In this document: one piece after another, positions 38,820 through 39,316 of the stretch | Layout of the letters: every line of letters begins with the position of its first letter | How positions within the stretch are numbered: position 1 is the stretch's first letter | Source: Phocaeicola intestinalis | GTDB lineage: Bacteria > Bacteroidota > Bacteroidia > Bacteroidales > Bacteroidaceae | Assembly (NCBI RefSeq): GCF_014837065.1 | Contig: NZ_JACSPP010000034.1 | Coordinates: forward strand, 1-39,316 | Direction of reading: 5' to 3' | Length of the DNA stretch: 39,316 nt | Program-made: the position numbers and the translations under genes | Notes under the pieces: model-generated | Told to the model about the DNA's origin: nothing | The model's input: the letters and a program-made list of their open reading frames with translations, nothing else | The model's database searches: none

Positions 38820-39060
38820 AATCCTGTTTTTCTTTTTCCCCGACCCTTACATGCCCGTCAGGTTCATTTTTTGAAAGCCACCGGTATGCATCATTGTCAT
38901 CCATACCGGCTAGCATATCCTCTACGTCTTTCGCAAGAAGTCCCTCAATGTATCTTTTTAAATTGGTGCCTTGCATGGCTGCTTTTACAGACAGATACCG
39001 GAAAATATCTTCTGGTATGTCTATTATTTTTCTTCTAGTAGCTTTAACCGTAGTATCCAT
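38788..39060 (-). CDS. Antitoxin with N-terminal ribbon-helix-helix-like region
   Basis: This 90-residue partner of the toxin has a probable DNA-binding N-terminus (RRKIIDIPEDIFRYLSVKAAMQG, fitting a ribbon-helix-helix strand and helix). The acidic C-terminus (DDNDAYRWLSKNEPDGHVRV) should wrap the toxin. An open frame continues 17 codons upstream, but the ATG at 39060 (MDTTVKATRRK) lies 20 bases after the promoter and is preferred. The gene order antitoxin-toxin and the overlap are typical of type II modules. Confidence 0.82.
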   Translation of the reverse strand: MDTTVKATRRKIIDIPEDIFRYLSVKAAMQGTNLKRYIEGLLAKDVEDMLAGMDDNDAYRWLSKNEPDGHVRVGEKEKQDFENWLGIERK

Positions 39061-39080
39061 AATATTCGTTTCGTTTTTCG

Positions 39081-39115
39081 CAAAGGTATATAAAGTATAT
39101 GATATATACAACTTT
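39081..39115 (-). promoter_or_regulatory. Toxin-antitoxin promoter with internal palindromic operator
   Basis: The minus strand has TACCTTTG (39081-39088) with GTTG 20 bases upstream. GTATAT (39086-39091) and ATATAC (39104-39109) form an inverted repeat inside the spacer, well placed for autorepression by the antitoxin. Confidence 0.65.
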
Positions 39116-39183
39116 TTGGTGGTGAGATTGTGATTCTAAACATTTCAAAACAACGCCACAAATCCCTCTTTCCGAACAAAAAA

Positions 39184-39239
39184 ATAGGAACTAAGTTTTT
39201 ACGCTTAATTCCTATAACTTGTTAATCTCTAAAAGATTA
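39184..39239. other. Two AT-rich hairpins near the right edge
   Basis: ATAGGAACTAAG (39184-39195) pairs with CTTAATTCCTAT (39204-39215) with one mismatch. TAATCT (39223-39228) pairs with AGATTA (39234-39239). No gene is seen from 39116 to the end. Confidence 0.5.
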
Positions 39240-39241
39240 TC

Positions 39242-39267
39242 AGCGGAGAGACAGGCTCTCGAACCTA
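39242..39267 (-). other. Sequence resembling the 3' end of tRNA-Ser
   Basis: The minus strand reads GGTTCGAGAGCCTGTCTCTCCGC, close to the T-arm and acceptor end of serine tRNAs (GGTTCGAatcCCTcTCTCTCCGC). The sequence beyond (39268-39316) does not form the rest of a tRNA. It may be an old attachment site rather than a gene. Confidence 0.35.
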
Positions 39268-39316
39268 TACATTCAAGAAATATCATAAAATTGCAAATTA
39301 CTGATAATCACACACA

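Noticed and set aside
39242..39316. Complete tRNA gene on the minus strand
   Set aside because: The T-loop closing pair does not form, and no D-arm or anticodon arm is found before the window ends.

Overview
The window looks like chromosome from a Bacteroidales gut commensal, most likely Bacteroides or Phocaeicola. The reasons are the Bacteroidetes-type promoters (TAnnTTTG at -7, sometimes TTTG near -33), a complex I operon without nuoE/F/G, a MurF-alanine racemase fusion, an ExbB-ExbD-ExbD-TonB cluster followed by a PstS-like lipoprotein and a TPR protein, and A-rich ribosome binding sites. The exact species cannot be named from sequence reading alone.

Layout. Positions 1-97 are the 3' tail (domains V and VI) of a group II intron on the + strand. 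Positions 147-10045 (-) hold an 11-subunit nuo operon in the order nuoA, B, CD, H, I, J, K, L, M, N, with a long leader. Positions 10046-10964 have no gene but contain a 48-bp perfect palindrome and a 194-bp MITE-like element that abuts the trkA stop codon. Positions 10965-14209 (-) are trkA and dxs. Positions 14302-17738 (+) are a GSCFA protein and the murF-alr fusion. Positions 18027-23489 (+) are the exbB-exbD-exbD-tonB-pstS-like-TPR operon, with a textbook promoter and a terminator. Positions 23615-25928 (+) are a DedA protein, a family 2 glycosyltransferase and radC. A lipoprotein flavodoxin (-) and a chloramphenicol acetyltransferase homologue (+) follow. Positions 27456-28020 hold a second, decayed copy of the MITE and three palindromic repeats at a 23-bp period.

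Positions 28021-38067 are the most interesting part: a redox gene cluster next to an AraC-family regulator. It holds three aldo/keto reductases (one fused to a ferredoxin domain), an iron alcohol dehydrogenase, a flavodoxin/NADPH-FMN-reductase-type protein, a flavin reductase-like protein, a carboxymuconolactone decarboxylase/ABM protein, a cyclophilin-like protein and a metal-dependent hydrolase. Several products carry Tat signals. Two promoters in the cluster share a 47-bp operator made of two GTAAATnnGTTA direct repeats 21 bp apart, at exactly the same distance from the -7 box. This points to a small AraC-activated regulon that may act on reactive carbonyls or quinones, partly in the periplasm. 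It resembles the E. coli YqhC/yqhD/dkgA arrangement but is larger and partly exported. One gene appears to start at a CTG codon, which reveals a hidden Tat signal.

Positions 38068-39316 are scar tissue: a fragment of a TlpA-like thioredoxin, a small inverted-repeat element, a toxin-antitoxin pair with an operator inside its promoter, and a sequence resembling the 3' end of a tRNA-Ser at the right edge.
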